Part shown: positions 1-5,990 of the stretch, piece by piece
Layout of the letters: each line of letters opens with the position of its first letter
Numbering within the stretch: the stretch's first letter is position 1
Origin: Collinsella sp.
Lineage (GTDB): Bacteria > Actinomycetota > Coriobacteriia > Coriobacteriales > Coriobacteriaceae
Length of the DNA: 9,644 bases
Direction: 5' to 3'
Assembly: GCA_019414325.1 (NCBI GenBank)
Contig: DXMG01000038.1
Span: forward strand, 10,789-20,432
The notes under the pieces: model-generated
The model's database searches: none
The model's input: the letters and a program-made list of their open reading frames with translations, nothing else
Told to the model about the DNA's origin: nothing
Program-made: the position numbers and the translations under genes

Positions 1-67
1 GGTTGTGACCGCCGTTTCAGACGGAGCCATAGCGGCAACCAGCGCATACGCTTTCCTACGCGGATAA
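1..67 (+). CDS. C-terminal end of a thioredoxin-reductase-like flavoprotein (partial)
   Basis: The window opens inside a gene. Reading from base 2 gives about 21 residues beginning VVTAVSDGAIAATSAYAF, then TAA at 65-67. The pattern V(V/T)TA..DGA.AA followed by a short helix is the usual C-terminal FAD-contacting end of thioredoxin reductase and related NAD(P)H/FAD disulfide reductases. These enzymes use NADPH to reduce thioredoxin or a similar partner in the cytoplasm. The redox-active cysteines lie upstream of the window, so the exact subfamily cannot be stated. A strong terminator follows 40 bases after the stop, consistent with the end of a transcription unit. The assignment rests on one short motif. 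Confidence 0.6.
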   Translation, partial: VVTAVSDGAIAATSAYAFLRG

Positions 68-107
68 GTACGATAATATATCTTATGTAAGGTTGTTATC
101 TTTAAAC

Positions 108-150
108 AAAGTGGTTGGACGGTGCATCAATGTGCTGTCCAACCACTTTT
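108..150 (+). terminator. Intrinsic terminator after the flavoprotein gene
   Basis: A perfect 13-bp inverted repeat (arms 108-120 and 137-149, aaagtggttggac and its complement) encloses a 16-base loop and ends in a TTTT run at 147-150. It lies 40 bases after the flavoprotein stop and about 70 bases before the next start. This fits an intrinsic terminator that isolates the upstream gene from the DUF1836 gene. The left flank is A-rich, so weak activity on the other strand is possible, but no minus-strand gene here needs it. Confidence 0.8.
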
Positions 151-163
151 ACTTGCCGGCTAT

Positions 164-214
164 GTGGTATGCAAAACTAGATAACGTAGAATACAATATA
201 GATATGAACGGAGG
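164..214 (+). promoter_or_regulatory. Probable promoter region and Shine-Dalgarno site of the DUF1836 gene
   Basis: The AT-rich stretch between the terminator and the start codon holds overlapping -10-like hexamers, TAGAAT at 187-192 and TACAAT at 192-197. No convincing -35 lies at standard spacing. The ribosome binding site GGAGG at 210-214 sits six bases before the ATG at 221 and supports that start. The promoter is inferred from position and the -10 resemblance; the ribosome binding site is clear. Confidence 0.45.
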
Positions 215-220
215 ACCTTT

Positions 221-832
221 ATGAACCACGTTAAACACGTCATTCCGATGTCTGATTCTTCGATCAGCATTAAGCCTGAGGATATTCAGCCCACTGTGCT
301 GCCCGATGCATTTATTGAGTCCGATATCGTTCGCAACCTCAATACGTTGAGTCTGCCGCGCTATAATCAGTTGCCCAATGTGACGCTCTACCGCGACCAG
401 GTTATTGAGTATGTTGCGCTGTGGATGGAGCCGCTGTCCATTTGCGTTGAGCAGCCCGTCATTACGCCATCGATGATCAACAACTACGTGAAGGTCGGCC
501 TGGTGCCTGCTCCGGTCAAAAAGCAATATGGCCGCGAGCAGATTGCCCGTCTGATTGCTATCTGCATCTTTAAGCAGGTGCTACCTATTGCTGCGGTGCA
601 GGCACTCTTTAACATTCAGCGTTTGAGCTACGATGCCCCGACGGCCTTCGATTATGTGGTCGATCAGCTCGAGGCATCGATTCGTTCGGCGTTTTCCGTC
701 GAGCAGACACCGGTTCCCGATACGGCGCATCAGGTGACGCGTGAGTCGCTGCTTGTGCGCAGCGCGGTTTCATCCTTTGTTTCGAAGGCTTACTTGATGA
801 GCTATCTTAAGTTCAACGGATTTAATAGCTAG
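221..832 (+). CDS. DUF1836 domain-containing protein
   Basis: This 203-residue protein belongs to the DUF1836 family, small cytoplasmic proteins of Firmicutes and Coriobacteriia with a MerR-like helix-turn-helix fold and no established function. The signature lies at about residues 81-126: ITPSMINNYVKVGLVPAPVK, then a YGREQIARLIAICIFKQVL-type stretch. It resembles a recognition helix, a wing and a following helix that could bind DNA. The N-terminal 80 residues and the C-terminal helical tail are less conserved. There is no signal peptide or membrane segment. The ATG at 221 has GGAGG six bases upstream; an in-frame ATG at 248 is a weaker alternative. The gene stands alone between two terminators. 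A regulatory role is plausible, but its targets cannot be told from the sequence. Confidence 0.88.
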   Translation: MNHVKHVIPMSDSSISIKPEDIQPTVLPDAFIESDIVRNLNTLSLPRYNQLPNVTLYRDQVIEYVALWMEPLSICVEQPVITPSMINNYVKVGLVPAPVKKQYGREQIARLIAICIFKQVLPIAAVQALFNIQRLSYDAPTAFDYVVDQLEASIRSAFSVEQTPVPDTAHQVTRESLLVRSAVSSFVSKAYLMSYLKFNGFNS

Positions 833-844
833 CCGACGAATAAA

Positions 845-892
845 ATGGGCGGGACAAAGAGCCATCTGTCGCTTTGTCCCGCCCATATTTTT
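845..892. terminator. Bidirectional terminator shared by the DUF1836 and degV genes
   Basis: A perfect 15-bp stem (845-859 and 872-886, atgggcgggacaaag and its complement) has a 12-base loop. It is followed on the plus strand by ATTTTTG. On the minus strand the stem is followed by ATTTTATT. It lies between two convergent genes, 12 bases after the DUF1836 stop and about 20 bases after the DegV stop, so one hairpin can end both transcripts. Confidence 0.9.
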
Positions 893-905
893 GCTTGGTT
901 GGACT

Positions 906-1772
906 TTATTTGCCCGAAGCTACGCCCATGCCGTAGCCGATGATGAGGCCGTGCATTTCGGCGTAATAGGAATCCAGGCCGTTGCAGGGCATGATGATGG
1001 TCTTGGAGCCGGGCCAATGCTCGACTATGCGGTCAGTAAGCGCCTGGGCTCCAGCTTCGTTCTCAACATGGTCGATGACGACCTCGCCGCCCGTAAAACC
1101 CTCGGCTTCCATGGTATCGATGATCTTGTTGAGCATCTTCTTTTCGCCACGCGTGTGCCCGACGAGTTCGATTTTACCGGCCTCGCTCGCCGTGCCCAAA
1201 ATGCGGATATTGAGCTTGTTGGCAATGACGCCGGCTGCCTTAGGGATACGTCCGGCTTTGGCCAGGTTTTCGTAATTGCACAAGCTGAAGAGGATTTTGC
1301 TGCTCTGCTCAAGGCTATCGAAGTATGCGCAAGCGTCCTCGAATGAGACATCCGGATTGCTTGCAAGATAGCGGTCGAACAGCAAGAAAATGAGGTCCAT
1401 TTTGCCGCCAGCTGCGCGCGAATTGACTAGGTGAATCTGCCGGTCGGGCTCCTCGGCAAGAACCATATCGCGAGCCGTGGCTGCTGCGTTGTAGCTGCCC
1501 GACACGCCCTCAGAGATCGGCATGCAGATGGTCTTGTCTGCCAATTTGAAGAGCTCGGCCCACTCCCCTACGCTGGGACAAGCGCTCGAAGAAGCGTTCG
1601 TCTCCGCCTGAACAGCGCAGTTGAGCTCATGAACATCGAGCGAAAGGTCATCGATGAATTCACGCTCCCCCACTCGAATTTTGAGGGGCGCAAATGCAAA
1701 GGTGGTATGGGGCGCGGTCGGTTGCCAATCGCGGAGGTTACAGCTTGAATCTGAGATAAGTGCCCAGCTCAT
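906..1772 (-). CDS. DegV family fatty-acid-binding protein
   Basis: This 288-residue cytoplasmic protein has the DegV fold (EDD superfamily). In Gram-positive bacteria such proteins bind fatty acids; FakB members present them to the kinase FakA for phosphorylation and membrane lipid synthesis. Visible family marks are SSSACPS at 61-67 (the TSqPs position), MPISEGVSGSYNAA at 84-97 (the S-x-SGTYqsA block that contacts the lipid head group), NLAKAGRIPKAAGVIANKL at about 169-187 (the L..GGRi..a block) and a glycine-rich end. The usual GGRI reads KAGRI here. Length matches the family. The ATG at 1770-1772 has AAAGGA six bases upstream. No FakA gene is in view, so the link to phospholipid synthesis is from family knowledge only. 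Confidence 0.92.
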   Translation of the reverse strand: MSWALISDSSCNLRDWQPTAPHTTFAFAPLKIRVGEREFIDDLSLDVHELNCAVQAETNASSSACPSVGEWAELFKLADKTICMPISEGVSGSYNAAATARDMVLAEEPDRQIHLVNSRAAGGKMDLIFLLFDRYLASNPDVSFEDACAYFDSLEQSSKILFSLCNYENLAKAGRIPKAAGVIANKLNIRILGTASEAGKIELVGHTRGEKKMLNKIIDTMEAEGFTGGEVVIDHVENEAGAQALTDRIVEHWPGSKTIIMPCNGLDSYYAEMHGLIIGYGMGVASGK

Positions 1773-1786
1773 AGAGGGTCCTTTCT

Positions 1787-1804
1787 AATTGTTCTTCAAC
1801 AATT
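1787..1804. promoter_or_regulatory. Short palindrome at the degV promoter, possible operator
   Basis: AATTGTT at 1787-1793 and AACAATT at 1798-1804 form a perfect 7-bp inverted repeat around a 4-base centre. It lies just downstream of, and overlaps, a minus-strand TATAAT at 1802-1807, where a repressor could block transcription initiation. The symmetry is seen directly; the operator role is inferred. Confidence 0.4.
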
Positions 1805-1830
1805 ATAGCCATCTTGCAAACTGAATGTAC
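1802..1830 (-). promoter_or_regulatory. Candidate degV promoter
   Basis: Read on the minus strand, a perfect -10 hexamer TATAAT lies at 1802-1807, about 30 bases before the degV ATG. The -35 region falls at about 1825-1830 (GTACAT with a 17-base spacer), a weak match that overlaps the left arm of the 16-bp inverted repeat. The -10 is convincing and the -35 is not, which would suit a promoter dependent on an activator or controlled at the repeat. Confidence 0.5.
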
Positions 1831-1864
1831 GGCTATCTAGTTTTGAATACTAGATAGCCGTACA
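1826..1864. repeat. Perfect 16-bp inverted repeat upstream of degV
   Basis: Arms at 1826-1841 (tgtacggctatctagt) and 1849-1864 match perfectly around a 7-base centre. Neither side has a T-run, so it is not a standard intrinsic terminator. It lies between the nlpC terminator and the degV -10 element, and one arm covers the expected -35 position. It may be a regulator binding site, or a back-up terminator of unusual form for the minus-strand operon. Confidence 0.7.
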
Positions 1865-1870
1865 AGATTA

Positions 1871-1918
1871 GAGAAAAAAGAATGGACCTCGCGACTTAAA
1901 GCCACGAGGTCCACATTC
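1871..1918 (-). terminator. Intrinsic terminator of the pgsA-nlpC operon
   Basis: The stem tggacctcg (1883-1891) pairs with cgaggtcca (1905-1913) around a 13-base loop. On the minus strand it is followed by a T-rich run, TTCTTTTTTCTC, covering about 1871-1882. It starts about 20 bases after the TAA of the NlpC/P60 gene. This is the expected end of the minus-strand operon. Confidence 0.85.
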
Positions 1919-1937
1919 ACACGCTGTGTAAGATGAC

Positions 1938-3065
1938 TTAGTAACGCACAAAGATATAGTTATTGTTCATGCCGGCGGCAACGGAGCTGATGATGACACC
2001 CGTGTTGTAGTCGGAAGCATGAATCATCTGACCACCACCGATGTAAATGCCGGTGTGGTACGAGTTGACCACAACGTCACCGGGCTGCGGATCGGACACA
2101 CGCGTCCAGCCCATAAAGGTACCCGTGTTGCCCAGGCGGCAATAGCGACCAGTGAGGCAATAGCTAACAAAACCAGAGCAGTCGAAGCTGTTCGGGCCAA
2201 TTCCGCCCCAGGAATAAGCGCAACCAAGCTTACTGTACGCACGCGAGACAACAGAGCCGCCATCGACGGACTGGCTCGGAACAGAAGGCGTCGGAGCTGG
2301 AGCGGGCGTGGAGGGCTGCGGCGTCGGAGCAGGTGCCGGCGTAGGAGCCGGAGTGTTGCCGCCCTGGTTGTTGTTATTGCTGGTCTGGCCACCGTTGTTG
2401 GTGTTTTCGGTCGTACCGGCAGTCTCGTTGCTCACCGTGGCCTTCTCGGCGGTACTGGCGTTGATGCCGGCCTGCAGCGCGGCGTTGGCCTCGGCCTCTG
2501 CGGCAAGCTCGGCTTGCAGCTGCGAATCCAGGGAGTTTACGACGTTCTGGGCTTCAGCCTGCTGGGCGTTAAGCTCGTCGACCTTCTTTTGCGTGGCTGC
2601 GACGTTCTTTTCCTGCTCGGACTGCTTATCGGTGAGCTGCTGTTTAAGCTCCTTGACCTCTTGAATGGTCTGAGCTTGCTTATCGGAGACTTTGCCGTAG
2701 TAGAACAGACGGTTGAGCATATCGCTCAGGTCGTCAACGCCCGTTAGAACCTGAAGCAGGCTCAGACCGCCGGTTTTGTACTCGCCGGCGACATAGGTCG
2801 AGAGCTTGGCCTGACCGTCAGCAATCTCCTGCTGCTTTTGCGTGATCTCGCCAGCAGTCTGATCGAGCGCCTGCGTCTGCGTGGCGAGCTCATCGTAAAT
2901 CTGCTGGGTTTGGGTACCGATCTGCTCGAGCTTCGTACGAGCAGCGGCAAGGTCGGATGCGGTATCGGCGTAGGCAGGAGCCGCGAGGCCCAAGCCCAAA
3001 ACACAAGCGAGGGTTGCCGTAGCAGCGCAGCGTGCCATGTTTTTGTGCGTGTTTGCTGTGCGCAT
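1938..3065 (-). CDS. Secreted NlpC/P60 peptidoglycan hydrolase with coiled-coil N-terminus
   Basis: This 375-residue protein is a predicted exported cell-wall endopeptidase that cuts peptidoglycan stem peptides. Residues 1-33 form a signal peptide with a basic start, a hydrophobic core and an A-Y-A cleavage site. About 35-212 is a long glutamine/alanine-rich coiled coil like the regulatory N-domains of PcsB and CwlO, broken near 95-125 by a glycine/leucine segment. About 215-268 is a low-complexity linker, first Asn/Gly-rich and then repeated Pro-Ala-Pro-Thr. About 270-375 is the NlpC/P60 domain with Cys296 in DCSGF, His337 in SYHTGIYIG and His349 in MIHAS. The ATG at 3065 has AAAGGA six bases upstream. 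It starts 32 bases after the apt stop with no terminator between, so it is the last gene of the operon. In related PcsB/RipC systems FtsEX controls the coiled coil; no FtsEX gene is visible here. Confidence 0.93.
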   Translation of the reverse strand: MRTANTHKNMARCAATATLACVLGLGLAAPAYADTASDLAAARTKLEQIGTQTQQIYDELATQTQALDQTAGEITQKQQEIADGQAKLSTYVAGEYKTGGLSLLQVLTGVDDLSDMLNRLFYYGKVSDKQAQTIQEVKELKQQLTDKQSEQEKNVAATQKKVDELNAQQAEAQNVVNSLDSQLQAELAAEAEANAALQAGINASTAEKATVSNETAGTTENTNNGGQTSNNNNQGGNTPAPTPAPAPTPQPSTPAPAPTPSVPSQSVDGGSVVSRAYSKLGCAYSWGGIGPNSFDCSGFVSYCLTGRYCRLGNTGTFMGWTRVSDPQPGDVVVNSYHTGIYIGGGQMIHASDYNTGVIISSVAAGMNNNYIFVRY

Positions 3066-3097
3066 GTAGCTTCCTTTCCAGTAACTAAGGGTAACGG

Positions 3098-3628
3098 CTA
3101 GTCCACCGTCACCAGGCTAAAGAGCTCAACATCGTCGTCAGTCGACGTGAGCTTCTCGCGCGGGTTGAGAAACGCAAGCTCAAGGATACACCCGTAGCCC
3201 ACAAGCTTTGCGCCCATATCTCGCACCAGTTTACCTGTTGCCTCGACGGTTCCGCCCGTCGCGACCAAGTCGTCCAGAATCAACACGGTATCTTTAGAGC
3301 TGATAGCGTCGGCATGGATCTCAATTGAATCGGTGCCGTACTCGAGCTCGTAGCTCTGGCTTACGGTCTCGCGCGGCAGCTTGCCCGGTTTACGTGCGGG
3401 AACAAAGTCGGCGCCCAGAGCGACGGCCACGGGAACGCCCACCATAAAGCCGCGAGCCTCGGGACCTACGACCTTGGTGATTCCCATGCCGGCAAAGTGC
3501 TCGGCGAGGGCATCGGTCATGGCTTTGAGCGCCTCGGGATTGCCGAAGAGCGGCGTGATGTCTTTAAAGATGACTCCGGGCTCGGGATAGTCGGGGATGT
3601 CGACGATTTGAGATTCGAAGTCGTACAT
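3098..3628 (-). CDS. apt: Adenine phosphoribosyltransferase
   Basis: This purine-salvage enzyme joins adenine to PRPP, giving AMP and pyrophosphate in the cytoplasm. With the chosen start it has 176 residues, close to the usual 170-180. Visible marks are the N-terminal DIPDYPEPGVIFKDITPLF block (residues 10-28), GPEARGF at 55-61, ARKPGKLP at 78-85 (the flexible-loop side) and the PRPP-binding loop VLILDDLVATGGT at 115-127. A TTG at 3643 would add five residues, but it overlaps the ribosome binding site AAAGGT (3635-3640) that serves the ATG at 3628 with six-base spacing, so I prefer the ATG. It lies 40 bases after the MerR gene and 32 bases before the NlpC/P60 gene, in the same direction. Confidence 0.96.
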   Translation of the reverse strand: MYDFESQIVDIPDYPEPGVIFKDITPLFGNPEALKAMTDALAEHFAGMGITKVVGPEARGFMVGVPVAVALGADFVPARKPGKLPRETVSQSYELEYGTDSIEIHADAISSKDTVLILDDLVATGGTVEATGKLVRDMGAKLVGYGCILELAFLNPREKLTSTDDDVELFSLVTVD

Positions 3629-3668
3629 TGCATGACCTTTCAATGGGTTGCCGGATAAGCGGCAGCTG

Positions 3669-4547
3669 TTACTTGCCCGCGGTGACGGTGCCGGATTGCG
3701 AAGGGGCGACGACCTTGAGCGGCTTTACGAGAGAATCCTCGTGTGAAGCCGGCGCGACTGTCCCTTCGTTTTTGGCCTTGGTGGACTCGGAGCGAGTGAT
3801 TTCCTCATCGAGTGCATCGATGTCGGCGTCCTCGACCACGGCGTTGAGCGACTCAAAAACGCGGTTCTTGAGCAGCGCGGTGTGCACGCCCTCCGTCAGG
3901 TCGTGAAGCTTCTTAAACGCACGCTCGAGCTTGGCGTCGCGCTCGTCATCGGAGGTATCCATGCCGAGCATGCTCACAAGCACCTGCTCAAACATCGAGG
4001 ACTCGCGGTTGGCGGAAGACACGTACTGACGCAGGTTGCGCGGCTCGATATGGAAGCGCGACAGCTCGGAGCAGTAGCGGATGATCGGAAAATCGCGACC
4101 ATCGACAAGCTCGCGATTCTGCGGACTCTTGATGATGCGAATGAGGTCGTTCTCGGCGAGCGAGCGGATAAACGAAATTTCGACGCCCAACATATCGGGA
4201 ATGGTCTCGATGGGATGCAGCTTTTGCTTAGTCTCCTTGGGCTCCGTCTTGAGCGGAACATCGGATAGCAAGCCCACCTCGTAGGCGAGCGTTGACAGGT
4301 CCGTGGCGTTTTCCAAGCGCTGCTTAATCACGTTGAGCGGCATGTAGCGGGTCTTCTGCAAGTGCAGGATGACCTCCAGACGATCAACGTCCTCCTTAGA
4401 GTACTGACGGTATCCCTTAGGCGTACGATGAGGGGTAATGAGCCCCTCATCCTCTAGAAATCTAATTTTTGAGTTCGAAAGATCGGGGTATGCGCCTCGA
4501 AGTAGGTTGACGACTTGGCCGATACTCAGATAGTTGCGTTCGGCCAT
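3669..4547 (-). CDS. MerR-family regulator, FtsR/Rv1828-like
   Basis: This 292-residue DNA-binding protein begins with a MerR winged helix-turn-helix at about residues 6-78, including SNSKIRFLEDEGLITPHRTP and GYRQYSKEDVDRL. A second helical domain at about 110-195 has the SRFHIEPRNLRQY and ANRESS marks typical of actinobacterial Rv1828 and Corynebacterium FtsR, which activates ftsZ. Like them it directly follows a GarA/OdhI-type FHA gene. The residues after about 240 form an extra acidic, then Ser/Thr/Lys-rich tail that looks disordered; from memory, Rv1828 is roughly 45 residues shorter. The ATG lies 3 bases after the FHA stop, with GGTGAG six bases before it, so translation is probably coupled. 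The division-control role comes from family and synteny, not from anything else in the window. Confidence 0.88.
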   Translation of the reverse strand: MAERNYLSIGQVVNLLRGAYPDLSNSKIRFLEDEGLITPHRTPKGYRQYSKEDVDRLEVILHLQKTRYMPLNVIKQRLENATDLSTLAYEVGLLSDVPLKTEPKETKQKLHPIETIPDMLGVEISFIRSLAENDLIRIIKSPQNRELVDGRDFPIIRYCSELSRFHIEPRNLRQYVSSANRESSMFEQVLVSMLGMDTSDDERDAKLERAFKKLHDLTEGVHTALLKNRVFESLNAVVEDADIDALDEEITRSESTKAKNEGTVAPASHEDSLVKPLKVVAPSQSGTVTAGK

Positions 4548-4550
4548 GCC

Positions 4551-4985
4551 CTACTCACCGGTTTCGATGCGCTCCGGCGTGCTCTCGTGGTAGATGAGCG
4601 TAAACGTACCGATCTGAACGGAAGAACCGTCGTGCAGCGGGGCTGCATTGACAATGGCACCGTCGACCCAGGTACCATTGAGCGAGCCCAGGTCCTCGAT
4701 GCGAGCGCCGAGGCCCTCGCGAATAATGCGCGCGTGGCTGCGCGAAACGGTCATGTCATTAAGGAAGATGCCGTTCGCGGGATCGCGGCCGATGGTGGTC
4801 ACGTCGTCCTCGAGCTCAAAGGCGGCACCAGTCTGCGGACCCTTGACGATGGACAGGACGGGGGCGGTGATGCGCACGTTGGCCATGAGGTCGGGAACGG
4901 TGACGTCGCTTGAAGGCACGCGGAATACGCAGGTAGCGTCAGCAGTCTTATCATTCTGAGGCATATTGTTAACCATGTTGTCCAT
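4551..4985 (-). CDS. FHA-domain protein, GarA/OdhI-like
   Basis: With the chosen start this is a 144-residue cytoplasmic FHA protein. In Mycobacterium and Corynebacterium, GarA/OdhI binds and inhibits 2-oxoglutarate dehydrogenase, and kinase phosphorylation of its N-terminus switches it off. The FHA domain (about 55-130) has GRDP with Arg67, NDMTVSRSHA with Ser81 and His84, SLNGT with Asn103, and a C-terminal VQIGTFTLIY that closely matches GarA. The N-terminus has DATCVFR, aligning with ETTSVFR of GarA/OdhI; the first of the two threonines is Ala17 here and only Thr18 remains. The start is the ATG at 4985, with AGGGG five bases upstream; a TTG 11 codons earlier has no comparable site. It sits between pgsA and the FtsR-like gene. 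No kinase or dehydrogenase gene is in view. Confidence 0.88.
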   Translation of the reverse strand: MDNMVNNMPQNDKTADATCVFRVPSSDVTVPDLMANVRITAPVLSIVKGPQTGAAFELEDDVTTIGRDPANGIFLNDMTVSRSHARIIREGLGARIEDLGSLNGTWVDGAIVNAAPLHDGSSVQIGTFTLIYHESTPERIETGE

Positions 4986-5018
4986 GACAACCCCTAACTT
5001 ATCGCGGACGTGCCGCAA

Positions 5019-5047
5019 ATAATGAACCGTACGTAATCATACCCCAA
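5019..5047 (-). promoter_or_regulatory. Possible internal promoter before the FHA gene
   Basis: On the minus strand TTGGGG (5042-5047) and CATTAT (5019-5024) are spaced by 17 bases in the 66-base gap between the pgsA stop and the FHA start. Both hexamers are imperfect. It could give FHA, MerR, apt and nlpC expression independent of pgsA. This is a weak, position-supported guess. Confidence 0.3.
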
Positions 5048-5051
5048 CGAA

Positions 5052-5756
5052 TCAGTCTTCGATTTCAGGGTTCAGAAAGTCGATGTCCTCGTCCTCGGGA
5101 TGCGCGAGAGCCTGTTTAATGGCCACTCCGCCCTTAATGGAGTAGATGACAGCCGTGAGCATGGAGAAGATCACGCCGCCGTACACAAAGAAGATGCCGA
5201 GGGGCACCGAGCTTCCGTTGAGGCCCGGGAAGGCCGTAAGGGTTGAAGATAAAAGGTGCAGGCCGTCAATAACGGGGAAACCGAGCAGCATGAGTGAGAA
5301 GCCGGTCATGAGCAGCGCCGTGGCAATCTTTCCGGGAAAGACCACATCGATGGGGCGACGGTGATAATGACGCACGATAAGCGTGCCGATGCCCAGATAG
5401 ATGTCGCGGCCAATAATGAGTACGCAGACCCAGATGGGCAGCTCTCCGCGGACCACCAGTCCAAGTACGCCGGTGAACAGCAGCGCACGGTCGCAAATGG
5501 GATCCATGACCTTGCCGAGCCACGAGACCGTCTTAGTCATGCGGGCGATCTGACCGTCCATCCAGTCGGTGGAGGCGGCAACGGCGTAGATAACGATGGC
5601 GATGACACGGTTGTTATCCGTCACAAACAGGTACAGAAATACCAGGGTGATGATCAGGCGCGTAAAGGTGATGAAATTGGAGATCGTAAAGATCTTATTC
5701 GACGGGTAATCGGAAGTGCCGATAAGCTCCTTTTTGATCTTCTTTTTGATGCCCAC
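5052..5756 (-). CDS. pgsA: CDP-alcohol phosphatidyltransferase, PgsA family
   Basis: This integral membrane enzyme is expected to join CDP-diacylglycerol and glycerol-3-phosphate to make phosphatidylglycerophosphate, the precursor of phosphatidylglycerol and cardiolipin. With the GTG start it has 234 residues and several hydrophobic segments (about 30-47, 50-63, 90-102, 106-127, 145-170, 185-207). The family motif D-xx-DG-xx-AR-x8-G-xxx-D-xxx-D is complete: Asp64, Asp67, Gly68, Ala71, Arg72, Gly81, Asp85, Asp89. The open frame extends to an ATG at 5882, but those 42 codons run through a large inverted repeat and a candidate promoter. The GTG at 5754-5756 has GGGGGAG (5761-5767) four bases upstream, and its product begins near the family's usual N-terminus. 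A different CDP-alcohol substrate (inositol, for example) is possible but less likely. It is the first gene of the minus-strand operon. Confidence 0.88.
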   Translation of the reverse strand: MGIKKKIKKELIGTSDYPSNKIFTISNFITFTRLIITLVFLYLFVTDNNRVIAIVIYAVAASTDWMDGQIARMTKTVSWLGKVMDPICDRALLFTGVLGLVVRGELPIWVCVLIIGRDIYLGIGTLIVRHYHRRPIDVVFPGKIATALLMTGFSLMLLGFPVIDGLHLLSSTLTAFPGLNGSSVPLGIFFVYGGVIFSMLTAVIYSIKGGVAIKQALAHPEDEDIDFLNPEIED

Positions 5757-5792
5757 AGGACTCCCCCGCTGGTTAACGACAAAACTTTCGAT

Positions 5793-5821
5793 ACTATACC
5801 CGTTCCGGCGATGTCTATCCA
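5793..5821 (-). promoter_or_regulatory. Candidate pgsA operon promoter
   Basis: On the minus strand TGGATA (5816-5821, four of six consensus bases) and TATAGT (5793-5798, five of six) are separated by 17 bases. Initiation near 5786 would leave a leader of about 30 bases before the GTG at 5756, with the ribosome binding site inside it. The -35 overlaps one arm of the 13-bp inverted repeat. This arrangement argues against the longer pgsA reading frame. Confidence 0.45.
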
Positions 5822-5875
5822 GCGCAGCCATAGAGAGTCCAGACATGTGGAGGGCGCCTCTGGGCTGCGCTGGAT
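5817..5875. repeat. Large hairpin-forming inverted repeat upstream of pgsA
   Basis: Arms of 13 perfectly matching bases (5817-5829 atccagcgcagcc and 5863-5875) flank 33 bases. Those 33 bases hold shorter nested complements: AGAG/CTCT next to the arms and tcca/tgga at 5838-5851. It could fold as one long imperfect hairpin. No T-run follows on either strand and no gene ends here, so it is not a terminator for any visible gene. Confidence 0.75.
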
Positions 5876-5884
5876 TCTGCATTT

Positions 5885-5941
5885 GTGTACATCAGCCTCC
5901 AAAAGCGACATTTTTCGGCATCTTTGGTGGCTGGTGTACAC
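5885..5941. repeat. 19-bp inverted repeat in the divergent intergenic region
   Basis: Arms at 5885-5903 (gtgtacatcagcctccaaa) and 5923-5941 match at 17 of 19 positions around a 19-base loop. On the plus strand a short GTTTTG follows. It lies only nine bases from the neighbouring inverted repeat. Possible roles are a regulator site, a repeated extragenic palindrome, or the terminator of a neighbour since lost. Confidence 0.75.
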
Positions 5942-5977
5942 GTTTTGATTCGGTGATTACATCGATCGGGAAAGATG

Positions 5978-5990
5978 TTGCTTTAAGCAA
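5978..5990. promoter_or_regulatory. Small palindrome, possible operator for the ABC operon
   Basis: TTGCTT and AAGCAA form a perfect 6-1-6 palindrome in the AT-rich part of the region upstream of the ABC genes, about 155 bases before the first start codon. It is a plausible protein-binding site by symmetry and position only; a chance occurrence cannot be excluded. Confidence 0.25.

Noticed and set aside
2280..2360. Tandem GGAGC-type repeats
   Set aside because: They encode the Pro-Ala-Pro-Thr linker of the NlpC/P60 protein and need no separate explanation.
2019..2747. 242-codon plus-strand frame over the NlpC/P60 gene
   Set aside because: It is antisense to a gene with a full signal peptide, coiled coil and catalytic triad, and it has no family features.
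3649..3664. Small inverted repeat tgccg/cggca between the MerR and apt genes
   Set aside because: The stem is only 5 bp with no T-run, too weak to call a terminator; the genes are most likely read through.
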